From: Chryseosolibacter histidinae
Lineage (GTDB): Bacteria; Bacteroidota; Bacteroidia; Cytophagales; Cyclobacteriaceae
DNA length: 64,000 nt
NCBI RefSeq assembly: GCF_018598225.1
Contig: NZ_JAHESF010000030.1
Span: 24,653 to 88,652 of the forward strand
Direction: 5' to 3'
The position numbers and the translations under genes are program-made. This document shows positions 18,805 through 27,613 of the stretch, piece by piece. Numbering within the stretch: position 1 is the stretch's first letter; every line of letters starts with the position of its first letter. Under the pieces are notes generated by a model. It was not told the origin of the DNA and searched no databases. It was given only the letters and a program-made list of their open reading frames with translations.

Positions 18805-19557
18805 ATGAAAACCAGAAAGAAAAAATTAGATGAAGACCTGCTGAAAACGGCCCTGGAAGAAGAAAACCGGATCCGTACAGCATTCAAGGATAAGGACTGG
18901 GCGGAGATCAAAGGTGCCAACAGCTGGATGATATTCAAGGTGATGTCCGAGTTTGTGGAGGGTATGGAAAAACTTGCCAAGATTGGGCCCTGCGTCACCA
19001 TTTTCGGTTCCGCCCGCACCAAACCCGGCAATGTTTATTACAAGATGGCAGAGGAGATCGCCTTCAGGCTTGTGCAGCATGGCTACGGTGTGATCACGGG
19101 TGGCGGCCCCGGTATTATGGAAGCCGGCAACAAAGGCGCCCACCGTGCGGGTGGCAAGTCCGTTGGTCTCAACATTTTTCTGCCCTTCGAACAGCAGGGC
19201 AACATCTATATCGACAAAGACAAGCTCATCACCTTCGATTACTTCTTCGTGAGAAAGGTGATGTTCGTGAAGTATTCGCAGGGTTTTATCGTGATGCCCG
19301 GTGGCTTCGGCACGCTGGACGAGCTCACGGAAGCGTTGACGCTTATCCAAACCAAAAAGATCGGACGGTTCCCCATTGTGATGGTGGGAAAAAAATACTG
19401 GCATGGACTTGTTGACTGGATCAAAAAAGTGCTGATCAGCGAAAAGATGATCCACGCCCAGGATATGGACCTGTTCAGCGTGGTAGATACACCGGAAGAC
19501 GCCGTGAAAGTGATTGAAGAGTTCTATTCGAAGTATTTGTTATCGCCTAATTTTTAA
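18805..19557 (+). CDS. LOG-family (TIGR00730) Rossmann-fold protein
   Basis: A 250-residue protein with both LOG/lysine-decarboxylase-like signature motifs: GGGPGIMEAGNKGA near residue 98 and PGGFGTLDELTE near 165. Family members are phosphoribohydrolases that release cytokinin-type bases or hydrolyse nucleoside 5'-monophosphates such as AMP. The first 55 residues form an extra charged helical region. Its stop overlaps the next gene's start by one base (TAATG), so translation of the transglycosylase gene is probably coupled. Confidence 0.85.
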   Translation: MKTRKKKLDEDLLKTALEEENRIRTAFKDKDWAEIKGANSWMIFKVMSEFVEGMEKLAKIGPCVTIFGSARTKPGNVYYKMAEEIAFRLVQHGYGVITGGGPGIMEAGNKGAHRAGGKSVGLNIFLPFEQQGNIYIDKDKLITFDYFFVRKVMFVKYSQGFIVMPGGFGTLDELTEALTLIQTKKIGRFPIVMVGKKYWHGLVDWIKKVLISEKMIHAQDMDLFSVVDTPEDAVKVIEEFYSKYLLSPNF

Positions 19558-20495
19558 TGAAACAGCTATCCATTTTTCTGGCGCTCAGCGCCATCATTAT
19601 TCTATTTGCCTATATTTCCTACAATGAGCTCAGGCATCGTTCCAGTCCGCAGACCATGTCTGACGAGGCTGTGGCAACCCCGGAGTTCAACGTGGAGAGT
19701 GGTCCGCTGCCGGCGATATCGTACGATCTTCCCAACAACGTAACGTTTGCGGGCGAGCCGGTTCCCATGGAGCTGCCGGATGTGCGCGAGCGGCTAGACA
19801 AAGAGTTGCAGATCAACATCTACCTCCACAGCAATACCATCTTCCTTATCAAACGCGCCAACCGCTGGCTGCCACAGATGCAGGAGATCTTGAGAGCGCA
19901 TGGCATTCCCGATGATTTCAAATACCTGCCCCTGATCGAAAGCAACCTGCTGAACGTGGTCTCTCCTGCCGAAGCGGTGGGCTACTGGCAGATCCTCAAA
20001 ACCTCGGGACAGGAGTTCGGACTTGAGATCACCAACGAAGTAGACGAGCGCTACAATCCCCTGAAAGCAACGGAGGCGGCATGCAAATACCTGAAGCAGG
20101 CATACCGCAAATTCGGCAACTGGACTCTGGTGGCGGCATCGTATAACCGCGGCATGGGCGGCATTGAACGCGCCATCGAGAACCAGCGGGAGAAGTCCTA
20201 CTATGATCTTTTTCTCAACGAAGAGACCTCGCGTTACGTGTTCCGCATCATCGCCATCAAAGAGATCGTAGAGAACCCGGTGCGTTACGGTTTCAAAATA
20301 AATCCGAAGCATTACTACGACGAAGAGCCGCTGGAATATGTAGAGGTGACCGAAACAGTGAAGAGCCTGGTAGACTTTGCCAAACATCACGGCACCAATT
20401 ACAAGCTGATCAAACGCCACAACCCATGGCTGCGCGATGAGAAGCTGACGGTGAAGAAAGGCAGGAGGTATAAGATTGCGTTACCGGGAAAATAG
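19557..20495 (+). CDS. Membrane-anchored lytic transglycosylase (SLT/MltD-type)
   Basis: A 312-residue protein with an N-terminal hydrophobic anchor (about 4-22) and an SLT domain at about 105-235. The catalytic glutamate is Glu128 in LIESNLLN, followed by AVGYWQI, ERYNPLKATEAACKYL and AASYNRGMGG, all standard for this fold. It cleaves glycan strands to 1,6-anhydro ends in the periplasm. The C-terminus (about 270-312) looks like a short LysM-like or linker segment but is incomplete for LysM. The start overlaps the LOG-family stop. Confidence 0.88.
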   Translation: MKQLSIFLALSAIIILFAYISYNELRHRSSPQTMSDEAVATPEFNVESGPLPAISYDLPNNVTFAGEPVPMELPDVRERLDKELQINIYLHSNTIFLIKRANRWLPQMQEILRAHGIPDDFKYLPLIESNLLNVVSPAEAVGYWQILKTSGQEFGLEITNEVDERYNPLKATEAACKYLKQAYRKFGNWTLVAASYNRGMGGIERAIENQREKSYYDLFLNEETSRYVFRIIAIKEIVENPVRYGFKINPKHYYDEEPLEYVEVTETVKSLVDFAKHHGTNYKLIKRHNPWLRDEKLTVKKGRRYKIALPGK

Positions 20496-20632
20496 TTCGA
20501 TTCAAGGGGCGAGATACGAAGTACGTGGGAATCTCGTTCTTCGTACCTCGTATTTCGTACCTGGATTTGTAGTTTGCCTCAATAAATTCGTACTTCGTAC
20601 CTCGTATCCCGATAGCTATCGGGACGTACCTA
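20496..20632. repeat. TTCGTACCTCGTA-type intergenic repeat with an 18-bp palindrome
   Basis: After the transglycosylase stop come degenerate repeats of TTCGTACCTCGTA-like words at about 20538-20606, ending in the perfect palindrome TCCCGATAGCTATCGGGA (20607-20624) and CGTACCT. A second copy with the same palindrome (one base changed) and flank is at 30281-30322. It ends only 7 nt before the creatininase start, so any promoter for that gene must lie within or upstream of it. Confidence 0.65.
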
Positions 20633-20638
20633 AAAACC

Positions 20639-21400
20639 ATGCGTCCATACATACTTGCCGAGAATAACTGGAAGACTGTAAAAGAAACAGCCTATACGTT
20701 GGCTGTGCTTCCCTGGGGGGCTACGGAAGCCCACAACTATCATTTGCCTTACGGAACAGATATCGTGGAAGCTGAGCAGGTGGCTGCGGAGGCTGCCAGG
20801 ATCTCGTGGGAGGCGGGTAACAAAGTGGTGGTGCTGCCTTGCATTCCCTTTGGAGTAAACACGGGGCAGTTCGATGTGAAGCTCGATATGAACATGAATC
20901 CCAGCACACAACTTGCCGTGCTGCGCGATGTGGTGGACGTGCTGAACCGCCAGGGCATCTACAAGCTGGTGATCCTCAACAGCCACGGTGGCAACGACTT
21001 CAAGACCATGATCCGGGAGCTGGGGCTGCAGTATCCGAAAATGTTTCTCTGCAGCTGCAACTGGTATCAGGCTGTTGATCAGAAACAGTACTTCGAAAAT
21101 AAAGACGACCATGCAGGCGAAATGGAAACCAGTGTGATGATGCACCTCACGCCTCACCTGGTAAGACCTCTGTCAGAGGCAGGCGATGGTGCTGCCAAAA
21201 AATTCCGCATCACTGCCATTCGCGAAGGATGGGCGTGGTCTGAGCGCAAGTGGCTGCAGGTAACAAAAGATACGGGCGTGGGCGATCCGCGCAAAGCGTC
21301 AGCGGAAAAAGGGCAACGTTACTTCAAGGCTGTGACTGAAAAAGTAGCCGCCTTTTTTACAGAAGTAGCCCAGGCTGACAACAACGACCTCTACGCTTAA
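20639..21400 (+). CDS. Creatininase-family amidohydrolase
   Basis: A 253-residue protein of the creatininase fold. The metal-site residues can be placed: Glu and His in GATEAHNYHLP, Asp in YGTD, His in NSHGGN and Glu in HAGEMETS. Family members hydrolyse cyclic amides or N-linked formyl groups (creatininase, formamide hydrolases in riboflavin/F420 and mycofactocin pathways); the substrate here cannot be told. All ligands look intact. It is flanked on both sides by intergenic repeats. Confidence 0.85.
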   Translation: MRPYILAENNWKTVKETAYTLAVLPWGATEAHNYHLPYGTDIVEAEQVAAEAARISWEAGNKVVVLPCIPFGVNTGQFDVKLDMNMNPSTQLAVLRDVVDVLNRQGIYKLVILNSHGGNDFKTMIRELGLQYPKMFLCSCNWYQAVDQKQYFENKDDHAGEMETSVMMHLTPHLVRPLSEAGDGAAKKFRITAIREGWAWSERKWLQVTKDTGVGDPRKASAEKGQRYFKAVTEKVAAFFTEVAQADNNDLYA

Positions 21401-21498
21401 TCAGTAATCGGTATTCGGTGATGAGTAATCGGTTTTGAGCGTTCGTACTGTCTGTGTTGTTCTGTACACAGTTTACCGGTTACTGATTACTGGTTACC
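21401..21498. repeat. AGTAACCGGT-type inverted repeat between creatininase gene and scpA
   Basis: The left arm (21402-21433) repeats CAGTAATCGGT-like words and the right arm (about 21472-21498) carries their inverse ACCGGTTACTGATTACTGG, so a long imperfect hairpin is possible. The same words occur at 7334-7370. The right arm runs into scpA and encodes its last residues and stop codon. Confidence 0.6.
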
Positions 21499-22275
21499 GT
21501 TCACCGCTTCCCCGGCGGGTTCATGTTTGGTGACCCAGAAGTTATTGTAACCTTCGCCGATCTGGATGCTGATCTGCTGCAATGCAAGCATTTCAAGGAT
21601 GGCGAGAAAATTAAAGATCAATCCGATGCGCGTGGGGAATGTCTGGAGCAGCTCCATGAATGAAAGCCGCTGACGTTTGTTGACCTCATCTACCACATAT
21701 TTTTTCTGACCTTCTACCGTATACGGGTATTGGATTACCTGGTGCACGGGTTTGTTCTTCTCGGCCTCGAAACGTTTCATCACTTTTTCAAACACCGTCA
21801 TCAATTTGAAGATGGTCACATCCTGAAGCTCGGCCTCCACGTTTGTGCTTTCGGCCAGTGCCTTCAGCTCCTTCATCAGGTTGCCGCGCTTCTCTTTCAT
21901 CAGCTCGGTCTCTTCCATTTTGTGGAAGACATCCACCACCGATTTGTATTTCTTGTACTCCAGCAGGTGTTTCACAAGCTCTTCGCGCGGGTCTATCTCA
22001 TTGCCCTGCTCATCGAGCTGTGGTCTTGGCAGCAGCATTTTCGATTTGATGCGCATGAGGGTAGCCGCCACAAGAATGAATTCGCTGGCCACCTCGATAT
22101 TCAGGGTTTCCATATGATGGACATAATCCAGGAAGTCGTTGGTGATCTTCGCAATGGGAATATCGTAGATATCAAGCTCGTCGCGCTCGATAAAAAACAA
22201 CAAAAGGTCAAAAGGGCCCTCAAAAAGTGGCAGTTTTACCTCAAAATTCTCTTGTGACGTCATAGGGAGGCACAA
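21487..22275 (-). CDS. scpA: Segregation and condensation protein A
   Basis: A 262-residue kleisin with the ScpA N-terminal signature (LPLFEGPFDLLLFFIERDELDIYDIPI), the central AATLMRIKSKMLLPRP motif and a C-terminal winged-helix-like region (SFMELLQTFPTR, FLAILEMLAL). ScpA bridges SMC heads with ScpB to compact and segregate the chromosome. A second ATG four codons downstream (at 22263) is the better start, since homologous ScpA proteins begin near the conserved block. The last few codons and stop lie within an intergenic repeat (VNGNQ). Confidence 0.9.
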   Translation of the reverse strand: MCLPMTSQENFEVKLPLFEGPFDLLLFFIERDELDIYDIPIAKITNDFLDYVHHMETLNIEVASEFILVAATLMRIKSKMLLPRPQLDEQGNEIDPREELVKHLLEYKKYKSVVDVFHKMEETELMKEKRGNLMKELKALAESTNVEAELQDVTIFKLMTVFEKVMKRFEAEKNKPVHQVIQYPYTVEGQKKYVVDEVNKRQRLSFMELLQTFPTRIGLIFNFLAILEMLALQQISIQIGEGYNNFWVTKHEPAGEAVNGNQ

Positions 22276-22299
22276 ATTTATTTATAATACTTCAAAATC

Positions 22300-22328
22300 C
22301 TTGTTGAAGGCAGAAATAAGTAATTTTG
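22300..22328 (+). promoter_or_regulatory. Candidate promoter of dxs
   Basis: TAATTTTG (22321-22328) matches the Bacteroidota -7 element and CTTG (22300-22303) could serve as -33, but the 17-nt spacing is shorter than the usual 19-21. It lies 85 nt upstream of the dxs start in the divergent scpA-dxs gap. Confidence 0.35.
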
Positions 22329-22412
22329 CGGGTTTGGGAGAAGGTTGGAAGCTGTTGATGAAACACTTACATTGATTTACTGTTTATATTTATACACAAA
22401 GCATATACGGCC

Positions 22413-24335
22413 ATGCTCATTACCCCGGGTAAACTTTTAGCGCAGATCAACAGTCCTGACGATGTTAAAAAGCTTGATCAGGTGCAGCTTGTTCAGCTTT
22501 GCGACGAGCTGCGTCAGTTCATCATAGACAATGTGTCTGTTTACGGAGGCCATTTTGGGGCAAGCCTGGGGGTGGTAGAGCTCACCGTAGCCCTTCATTA
22601 CGTTTTTAACACACCCCATGACCAGCTGGTATGGGATGTGGGTCACCAGGCGTACGGCCATAAGATCCTCACCGGTCGCAAGGAAACTTTTCACACCAAC
22701 CGCATCTACGGGGGCCTTTCCGGTTTCCCTAAAATGAAAGAGAGCCCATATGACGCTTTCGGCGTAGGCCACTCATCCACGTCTGTTTCCGCGGCGCTGG
22801 GTATGGCGGCAGCCTCCAAGTATTTAGGTCAGGACCGGCAGCACATTGCAGTGATCGGCGACGGAGCCCTCACTGGCGGCATCGCTTTCGAAGGAATGAA
22901 CCATGCCGGTGTTTCAGACACCAACGTGCTCATCATTCTCAACGACAACTGCATGTCTATCGATCCCAACGTTGGGGCGTTGAAAGATTATCTCACAGAC
23001 ATCACTACTTCCAGAACGTACAACAAACTGAAAGACGACGTGTGGAAGCTGCTGGGCAAACTTTCTGCTTTCGGCAAAAGTGCCCAGGAAATTGTCTCCA
23101 AAGTTGAGAACGGTATCAAGTCGACATTGTTAAGCCAAAGCAACTTTTTCGAGTCGCTCAACCTTCGCTATTTCGGGCCTGTAGACGGGCATGATGTGGA
23201 CCATCTGACGATGATCCTGAATGACCTGAAGAACATCAAGGGTCCTAAAATACTGCACTGCGTTACCATCAAGGGAAAGGGTTATGGCCCTGCGGAAAAA
23301 GGCAACGCCACCACCTGGCACGCACCGGGCACTTTTGACAAGATCTCCGGTGAGATCCACAAAAAAACACACGACACACCGCAGGCTCCGAAATACCAGG
23401 ATGTTTTTGGCCACACGCTCGTGGAGCTGGCGAGGAAGAACGACAAAATTATCGGCATCACGCCGGCCATGCCTTCCGGATCATCCATGAACATCATGAT
23501 GAAGGAAATGCCCGACCGCGCTTTCGATGTGGGTATTGCCGAACAGCATGCCGTAACGTTTTCGGCGGGACTTGCCACCCAGGGGCTGATACCATTCTGC
23601 AACATCTACAGCTCATTCATGCAGCGTGCTTACGACCAGGTGATCCACGACGTTTGCATCCAGAACCTTCCGGTGAATTTTTGTCTCGACAGGGCCGGGT
23701 TCGCCGGTGCCGATGGTCCCACACACCATGGCGCCTATGACCTCGCTTACTTCCGTTGCATTCCCAATATGATCGTGGCTGCGCCGATGAACGAATCGGA
23801 GCTGCGCAACCTGATGTATACTGCTCAATTGCCGAGAAAAGAAAAGGCGTTCTCGATCCGCTATCCGCGCGGGCAGGGTATGATGCCCGACTGGCGCACA
23901 CCGTTTGAAGAGATCCGGATCGGCACGGGCAGGAAGTTGCGCGACGGCGACGACCTCGCCATCCTCACCATTGGCCATATCGGAAATTATGCCACCGAGG
24001 TTTGCGAGCGATTACTGAAAAAGAATGTGGAGATCGCCCACTACGATATGCGTTTTGTGAAACCGCTCGATGAAGACCTGCTTCATGAAATATTCACACG
24101 GTACAAAAAAGTGATCACCGTAGAGGATGGCTGCATCCAGGGAGGATTCGGCACGGCGGTGCTGGAGTTCATGGCCGACCACAACTATACGGCTGAGGTA
24201 AGACGCCTGGGCATCCCTGACCGGGTGGTGGAACATGGCGAGCAGATCGAGCTGCACCAGGAGTGCGGGTTCGATCCCGATGGCATTGAAAGAACCGTGA
24301 CCGAGCTGATGGAATCCGTCTCCCGCACAGTATAA
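22413..24335 (+). CDS. dxs: 1-deoxy-D-xylulose-5-phosphate synthase
   Basis: A 640-residue transketolase-like enzyme. The thiamine-diphosphate site is visible as GDGALTGG with NDN about 30 residues later (residues about 149-182), and the pyrimidine domain carries DVGIAEQHAVTFSAG and DRAGFAGADGPTHHGAYD. It condenses pyruvate and glyceraldehyde-3-phosphate, the first step of the non-mevalonate isoprenoid pathway, which also feeds thiamine and pyridoxal synthesis. Length matches the family. Its stop overlaps the next gene's start by one base (TAATG). Confidence 0.96.
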   Translation: MLITPGKLLAQINSPDDVKKLDQVQLVQLCDELRQFIIDNVSVYGGHFGASLGVVELTVALHYVFNTPHDQLVWDVGHQAYGHKILTGRKETFHTNRIYGGLSGFPKMKESPYDAFGVGHSSTSVSAALGMAAASKYLGQDRQHIAVIGDGALTGGIAFEGMNHAGVSDTNVLIILNDNCMSIDPNVGALKDYLTDITTSRTYNKLKDDVWKLLGKLSAFGKSAQEIVSKVENGIKSTLLSQSNFFESLNLRYFGPVDGHDVDHLTMILNDLKNIKGPKILHCVTIKGKGYGPAEKGNATTWHAPGTFDKISGEIHKKTHDTPQAPKYQDVFGHTLVELARKNDKIIGITPAMPSGSSMNIMMKEMPDRAFDVGIAEQHAVTFSAGLATQGLIPFCNIYSSFMQRAYDQVIHDVCIQNLPVNFCLDRAGFAGADGPTHHGAYDLAYFRCIPNMIVAAPMNESELRNLMYTAQLPRKEKAFSIRYPRGQGMMPDWRTPFEEIRIGTGRKLRDGDDLAILTIGHIGNYATEVCERLLKKNVEIAHYDMRFVKPLDEDLLHEIFTRYKKVITVEDGCIQGGFGTAVLEFMADHNYTAEVRRLGIPDRVVEHGEQIELHQECGFDPDGIERTVTELMESVSRTV

Positions 24336-25108
24336 TGACCGATCTTTTTTTTCAGGAACGCGGAAACGGAGCGCCGCTGATCCTGCTCCACGGTTTTCCC
24401 CTGCACCGGGGCATGTGGGACAGCTTCGCTGAAAAATTGTCAGCACAATTCAAGGTTTTTACGATCGACCTCCCGGGTTTCGGCAAAAGCCCGGGCCTGA
24501 AATCACCCTTTTCCATAGCGGATGTTGCCGATCATGTGTTAGCATGGGTGCGATCTAAAAATTTAGATAAAAGTGTGCTCATCGGTCATTCCATGGGCGG
24601 CTATGTTTCGTTAGCAATGGCCGAAAAAGCGCCCACACTTTTTAACGGATTAGTGCTCTTTCATTCGACAGCGTATGCAGATTCTGCAGAAAAAAGAGAG
24701 TCGCGCAATAAAGTGCTTGATTTCATAGACAAAAAAGGGGTGACGGCGTTCACCTCCAATTTCATAGCACCGTTGTTCGTCAATCAACAGCACCCTGCCA
24801 TTGCTACGGTGCGGTCTATTTCCATGGAGGCCGATGCTGCCGCGGTGAAGGGATACACGCAGGCCATGCGCGACCGCCCCGACAGACTGGAAGTGTTGAC
24901 GACTTTCCCCAAGCCCATTCTTTTCCTGGCAGGTGAAAAAGACGCGGGCATCAGCGTGCAATCCGTACAGGAACAGGCCGCCCGCTCGCCTCGGATTGAG
25001 CGTTATATTTTGTCGAATGTGGCGCACATGGGCATGTTCGAAAACGAAAAAAAATCGCTTGAAATAATCCGATCTTTTCTTGAAAAAATTACAGTTACCA
25101 AGTCATGA
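24335..25108 (+). CDS. Alpha/beta hydrolase
   Basis: A 257-residue alpha/beta-hydrolase. The oxyanion-hole motif is LLHGFPLHRGMW near residue 18, the nucleophile Ser lies in IGHSMGGYVS near residue 90, an acid residue in LAGEKDAG near 205 and His in SNVAHMGMFEN near 230, so the triad looks complete. The substrate is not predictable. The one-base overlap with dxs suggests co-translation, but no link to isoprenoid synthesis is evident from the sequence. Confidence 0.85.
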   Translation: MTDLFFQERGNGAPLILLHGFPLHRGMWDSFAEKLSAQFKVFTIDLPGFGKSPGLKSPFSIADVADHVLAWVRSKNLDKSVLIGHSMGGYVSLAMAEKAPTLFNGLVLFHSTAYADSAEKRESRNKVLDFIDKKGVTAFTSNFIAPLFVNQQHPAIATVRSISMEADAAAVKGYTQAMRDRPDRLEVLTTFPKPILFLAGEKDAGISVQSVQEQAARSPRIERYILSNVAHMGMFENEKKSLEIIRSFLEKITVTKS

Positions 25109-25286
25109 ACGATGGTATTAAATCCCCTGAATTCAGCATCGTGAACAGAACGCTGTTTTTACTTTAGCAGAAGAAATATTAAATTGTATTCCGGTTTTTA
25201 TCGGAGATTCCTGCAGGCAACTGTAGGTAAAGTAAAAACAGCACTATATATTTGCTACAGTGGACAAAAAATAACCTACCAATATC

Positions 25287-26024
25287 ATGGAAGAAATATA
25301 CGCACCGTGGAATGCAATGGCTAAGAATATCGCCTATGGAGCTTGGGCGATTGCCGTGTTGATCGTGATTGGTCACATAATCAGGCTGGCAACGATGAGT
25401 GATGCAAAAACCAAGTATGATTTTATCAACAAGAGTGAGATCATGACATTGTGGGTGGCATCCATAATCCTGATCATCGGGTGCTGCTTTTTTGCGAACT
25501 CAAATGTTAGCGAATTGAATGCCCTTTGGATTTTTGTCCGCGTTTTCACCACCGTTTCAATGGGTATGATCGTAGCACTGATCGTTCAGAACCTGCTGAA
25601 ATTCTACTATCCTTTCTTTATCGAAAAAAGATTGAAGGCCCTTCGCTATAAGCCCAGGATTTCTCCGAAAACAGGCAAGGCTATGAAGCTGTTGAGCGAA
25701 GATGAAGAAGATGCTTACCTGGATGAAGGTATGCAAGCTGAAGAAAATGTATTCTCCATCGACTACGACGTATGGAAAGATGAAGAAACCGGCTACGTTA
25801 AAATTGAAAAATATTCCGGCCACCTGCATGCGCTGCAGTGCCCTGAGTGCAACTACCAAACTTTCAAAGTGGTAAGGGAAGAGATCCTGAAAGCACCTGC
25901 GGCTGGCGTGGAAGGCGAATTGCTGAAACACTTCCAGTGCGGCTACTGTGGTTACAAAGCCAAGAAGACCGTAATTCTGAAAATGTCTCAGAAATTCGAA
26001 GAATCAACTGCTGCAACCGCGTAA
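25287..26024 (+). CDS. Membrane protein with C-terminal zinc-ribbon-like domain
   Basis: A 245-residue protein I do not recognise as a named family. Three hydrophobic segments (about 15-37, 49-68 and 75-103) are followed by a charged cytoplasmic region and a C-terminal domain with two CxxC pairs (CPEC near residue 183 and CGYC near 215), about 30 residues apart, as in zinc ribbons. The DNA 5' of it has no clear promoter; a hairpin terminator follows at 26050. It might act as a membrane-tethered metal or nucleic-acid binding protein, but that is a guess. Confidence 0.7.
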   Translation: MEEIYAPWNAMAKNIAYGAWAIAVLIVIGHIIRLATMSDAKTKYDFINKSEIMTLWVASIILIIGCCFFANSNVSELNALWIFVRVFTTVSMGMIVALIVQNLLKFYYPFFIEKRLKALRYKPRISPKTGKAMKLLSEDEEDAYLDEGMQAEENVFSIDYDVWKDEETGYVKIEKYSGHLHALQCPECNYQTFKVVREEILKAPAAGVEGELLKHFQCGYCGYKAKKTVILKMSQKFEESTAATA

Positions 26025-26049
26025 GAAACATCTTACATGATGATATGAA

Positions 26050-26073
26050 AGCCTGGCCAACGCCGGGCTTTTT
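26050..26073 (+). terminator. Intrinsic terminator after the zinc-ribbon membrane protein
   Basis: Stem AGCCTGGC/GCCGGGCT (8 bp with one G-U) with a CAAC loop, followed by TTTT, 26 nt after the stop codon. Confidence 0.7.
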
Positions 26074-26087
26074 CTATTGAATGCATT

Positions 26088-26160
26088 TTCCGCAGATTGC
26101 GCAGAATCACGCAGATGAATGCAAGGCTCTGATCTGCGCCGATCAGCGAGATCTGCGGGA
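26088..26160. repeat. CGCAGATT/ATCTGCGGGA-type intergenic palindromic repeat
   Basis: The element starts with TTCCGCAGATTGCGCAGAAT and ends with GATCTGCGGGA, so its ends are inverted relative to each other; the interior repeats CGCAGAT words. A related copy lies at 7392-7461. No gene lies in it. Confidence 0.55.
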
Positions 26161-26183
26161 AGCCTCTTGAGCAGAACCGCGCC

Positions 26184-26441
26184 TTATGAAAGAATGTCGA
26201 TCGGAAGTTTGATCTGGTCGGAATAGAATTTCATTCTTGAATGCGTGGTGTCCAGCGGCACGATCTTTTCTATGCTGGCCATCTTGTGGTTGACGAACAC
26301 TTCGAGGTAGAAATTCCCGAGGAGGTAGAGGTTCACTTTGTACGCGTAGTAACGAATGGCCATGACGAACGTGCCATTCTCATAGAGCATGCTGATCTTC
26401 TTGTCAAGCGACAACTTCGTAAACTCCCTCCGCGTAATCAT
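26184..26441 (-). CDS. Small conserved hypothetical protein
   Basis: An 85-residue protein with no signal peptide, no membrane helix and no known motif. It has a mixed alpha/beta pattern with many aromatic residues (MAIRYYAYKVNLYLLGNFYLEVF), suggesting a small folded domain. Coding is supported by a clean frame and by its fit between the intergenic repeat and the dienelactone hydrolase gene on the same strand (40 nt after that gene's stop). Function is unknown. Confidence 0.6.
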   Translation of the reverse strand: MITRREFTKLSLDKKISMLYENGTFVMAIRYYAYKVNLYLLGNFYLEVFVNHKMASIEKIVPLDTTHSRMKFYSDQIKLPIDILS

Positions 26442-26481
26442 TCAGAAACTTATTGAAAAAATAGTGCCTCGTCAATATCGG

Positions 26482-27339
26482 TTATTTCAAGTTTTTATTA
26501 AATAATTCCATTGCCCTGCTCCACGCAAGCTTCGCGGCAGCCTCATTGTATCGTGTCGGCGCCGTGTCATTATGAAACGCATGCTGCGCACCTTCGTACA
26601 TAAAAAGCTCGTATTTTTTTCCGGCTTTTTTCAGCGCTTCTTCATACGCGGCGATGCCCGCATTCACACGTTCGTCCTGTGCCGCATAATGCAGCTGCAG
26701 CATTGCCTTGATCTTCGGAACGTCAGCGGCATCGGGCTGGCGGCCATAAAAAGGTACTGCTACTTTGAGATCAGGAACGTTGACGGCAAGGTTATTGGCC
26801 ATCGCTCCTCCCCAACAAAATCCGATGCAACCAAATTTTCCGTTGCAGTCTTTGCGCGTTTTCAGGTAGTCGAATGCCTTTGCAAAATTCGAGATCGTTT
26901 TCGCCGCATCGAGCTGCTGAAACATACCCCGCGCCTTGTCTTCATCGGTGGGTGTGCCGCCGAGTGGTGAAAGTGCGTCGGGTGCCAGGGCCATAAAGCC
27001 TTCCAGCGCTGCCCTGCGTGTAACGTCTTCTATATGCGGGTTAAGGCCGCGGTTCTCATGGATCACCACCACAGCACCGTATTTAGCATCGCCCCTGGGC
27101 CGCGCCAGATACGCCTTCATTTCTGTGCCGTCGCCTGGGTACGTAATGCGTTCGGTTATGATCCGGTCATCCTGTGAAGAAACTGTTTGGGCATTGGCAT
27201 AGTTCACTTCCAGCAGCGGAAGAACCGCCATGGCCGCCGCCGCGCTGCCGGTGAGCCTGATAAGCTTGCCGATGAATTCTTCCCGCGAAAGCGGCTTGTG
27301 CGTGTACTCATCAAAAAGATTGATAATGCGCTGATCCAT
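26482..27339 (-). CDS. Dienelactone hydrolase-family protein, exported
   Basis: A 285-residue protein. The N-terminus carries LSREEFIGKLIRLTGSAAAA, a hydrophobic stretch and NAQ, resembling a weakened Tat-type signal without twin arginine. The catalytic domain shows the Cys nucleophile in GFCWGGAMANN (near residue 175) and His in EGAQHAFHND (near 253), with an Asp between, as in carboxymethylenebutenolidase-like enzymes. The substrate is unknown. It lies downstream of tRNA-His but is separated from it by a terminator. Confidence 0.85.
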   Translation of the reverse strand: MDQRIINLFDEYTHKPLSREEFIGKLIRLTGSAAAAMAVLPLLEVNYANAQTVSSQDDRIITERITYPGDGTEMKAYLARPRGDAKYGAVVVIHENRGLNPHIEDVTRRAALEGFMALAPDALSPLGGTPTDEDKARGMFQQLDAAKTISNFAKAFDYLKTRKDCNGKFGCIGFCWGGAMANNLAVNVPDLKVAVPFYGRQPDAADVPKIKAMLQLHYAAQDERVNAGIAAYEEALKKAGKKYELFMYEGAQHAFHNDTAPTRYNEAAAKLAWSRAMELFNKNLK

Positions 27340-27459
27340 AAAAGGGGTGTTTGTTGGTGTTTGTCACCGGAGTTAAACATTTCTGCCGTAAAACGGAAAC
27401 AGCGCCCGGAGCTGAGGCTTAAAAATACTTTGACCGGGGAACGCCAGGTGTGAAAAACA

Positions 27460-27487
27460 AAAAAAGCCTCCGAAAAGAGGCTTTTTT
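27460..27487 (-). terminator. Intrinsic terminator of tRNA-His
   Basis: Read on the minus strand, a GCCTC/GAGGC stem with A/T extension on both sides and a 6-nt loop is followed by T6, and directly abuts the CCA end of the tRNA. Flanking A and T runs make it symmetric. Confidence 0.8.
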
Positions 27488-27489
27488 GG

Positions 27490-27563
27490 GGTGAAAGACG
27501 GGACTCGAACCCGCGACCCTCAGAATCACAATCTGATGCTCTAACCAACTGAGCTACATCCAC
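27490..27563 (-). tRNA. tRNA-His (GTG)
   Basis: On the minus strand a cloverleaf can be drawn: acceptor GTGGATG with CTTTCAC (one T-T mismatch), TA, D-arm GCTC/GAGC, anticodon arm TCAGA/TCTGA with loop TTGTGAT (anticodon GTG), and T-arm GCGGG/CCCGT with TTCGAGT. An extra G at 27564 matches the G-1 of tRNA-His opposite C73 at 27490, and CCA is encoded at 27489-27487. Promoter and terminator are both visible. Confidence 0.93.
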
Positions 27564-27575
27564 CGTTTGGAAGCG

Positions 27576-27606
27576 CAAATTTAGATAGTCCCCCGAAAAT
27601 ACCAAA
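27576..27606 (-). promoter_or_regulatory. Promoter of tRNA-His
   Basis: On the minus strand TTTG (27606-27603), a 19-nt spacer and TAAATTTG (27583-27576) match the Bacteroidota sigma-A consensus perfectly, about 12 nt before the tRNA 5' end. Confidence 0.8.
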
Positions 27607-27613
27607 GCAATTG

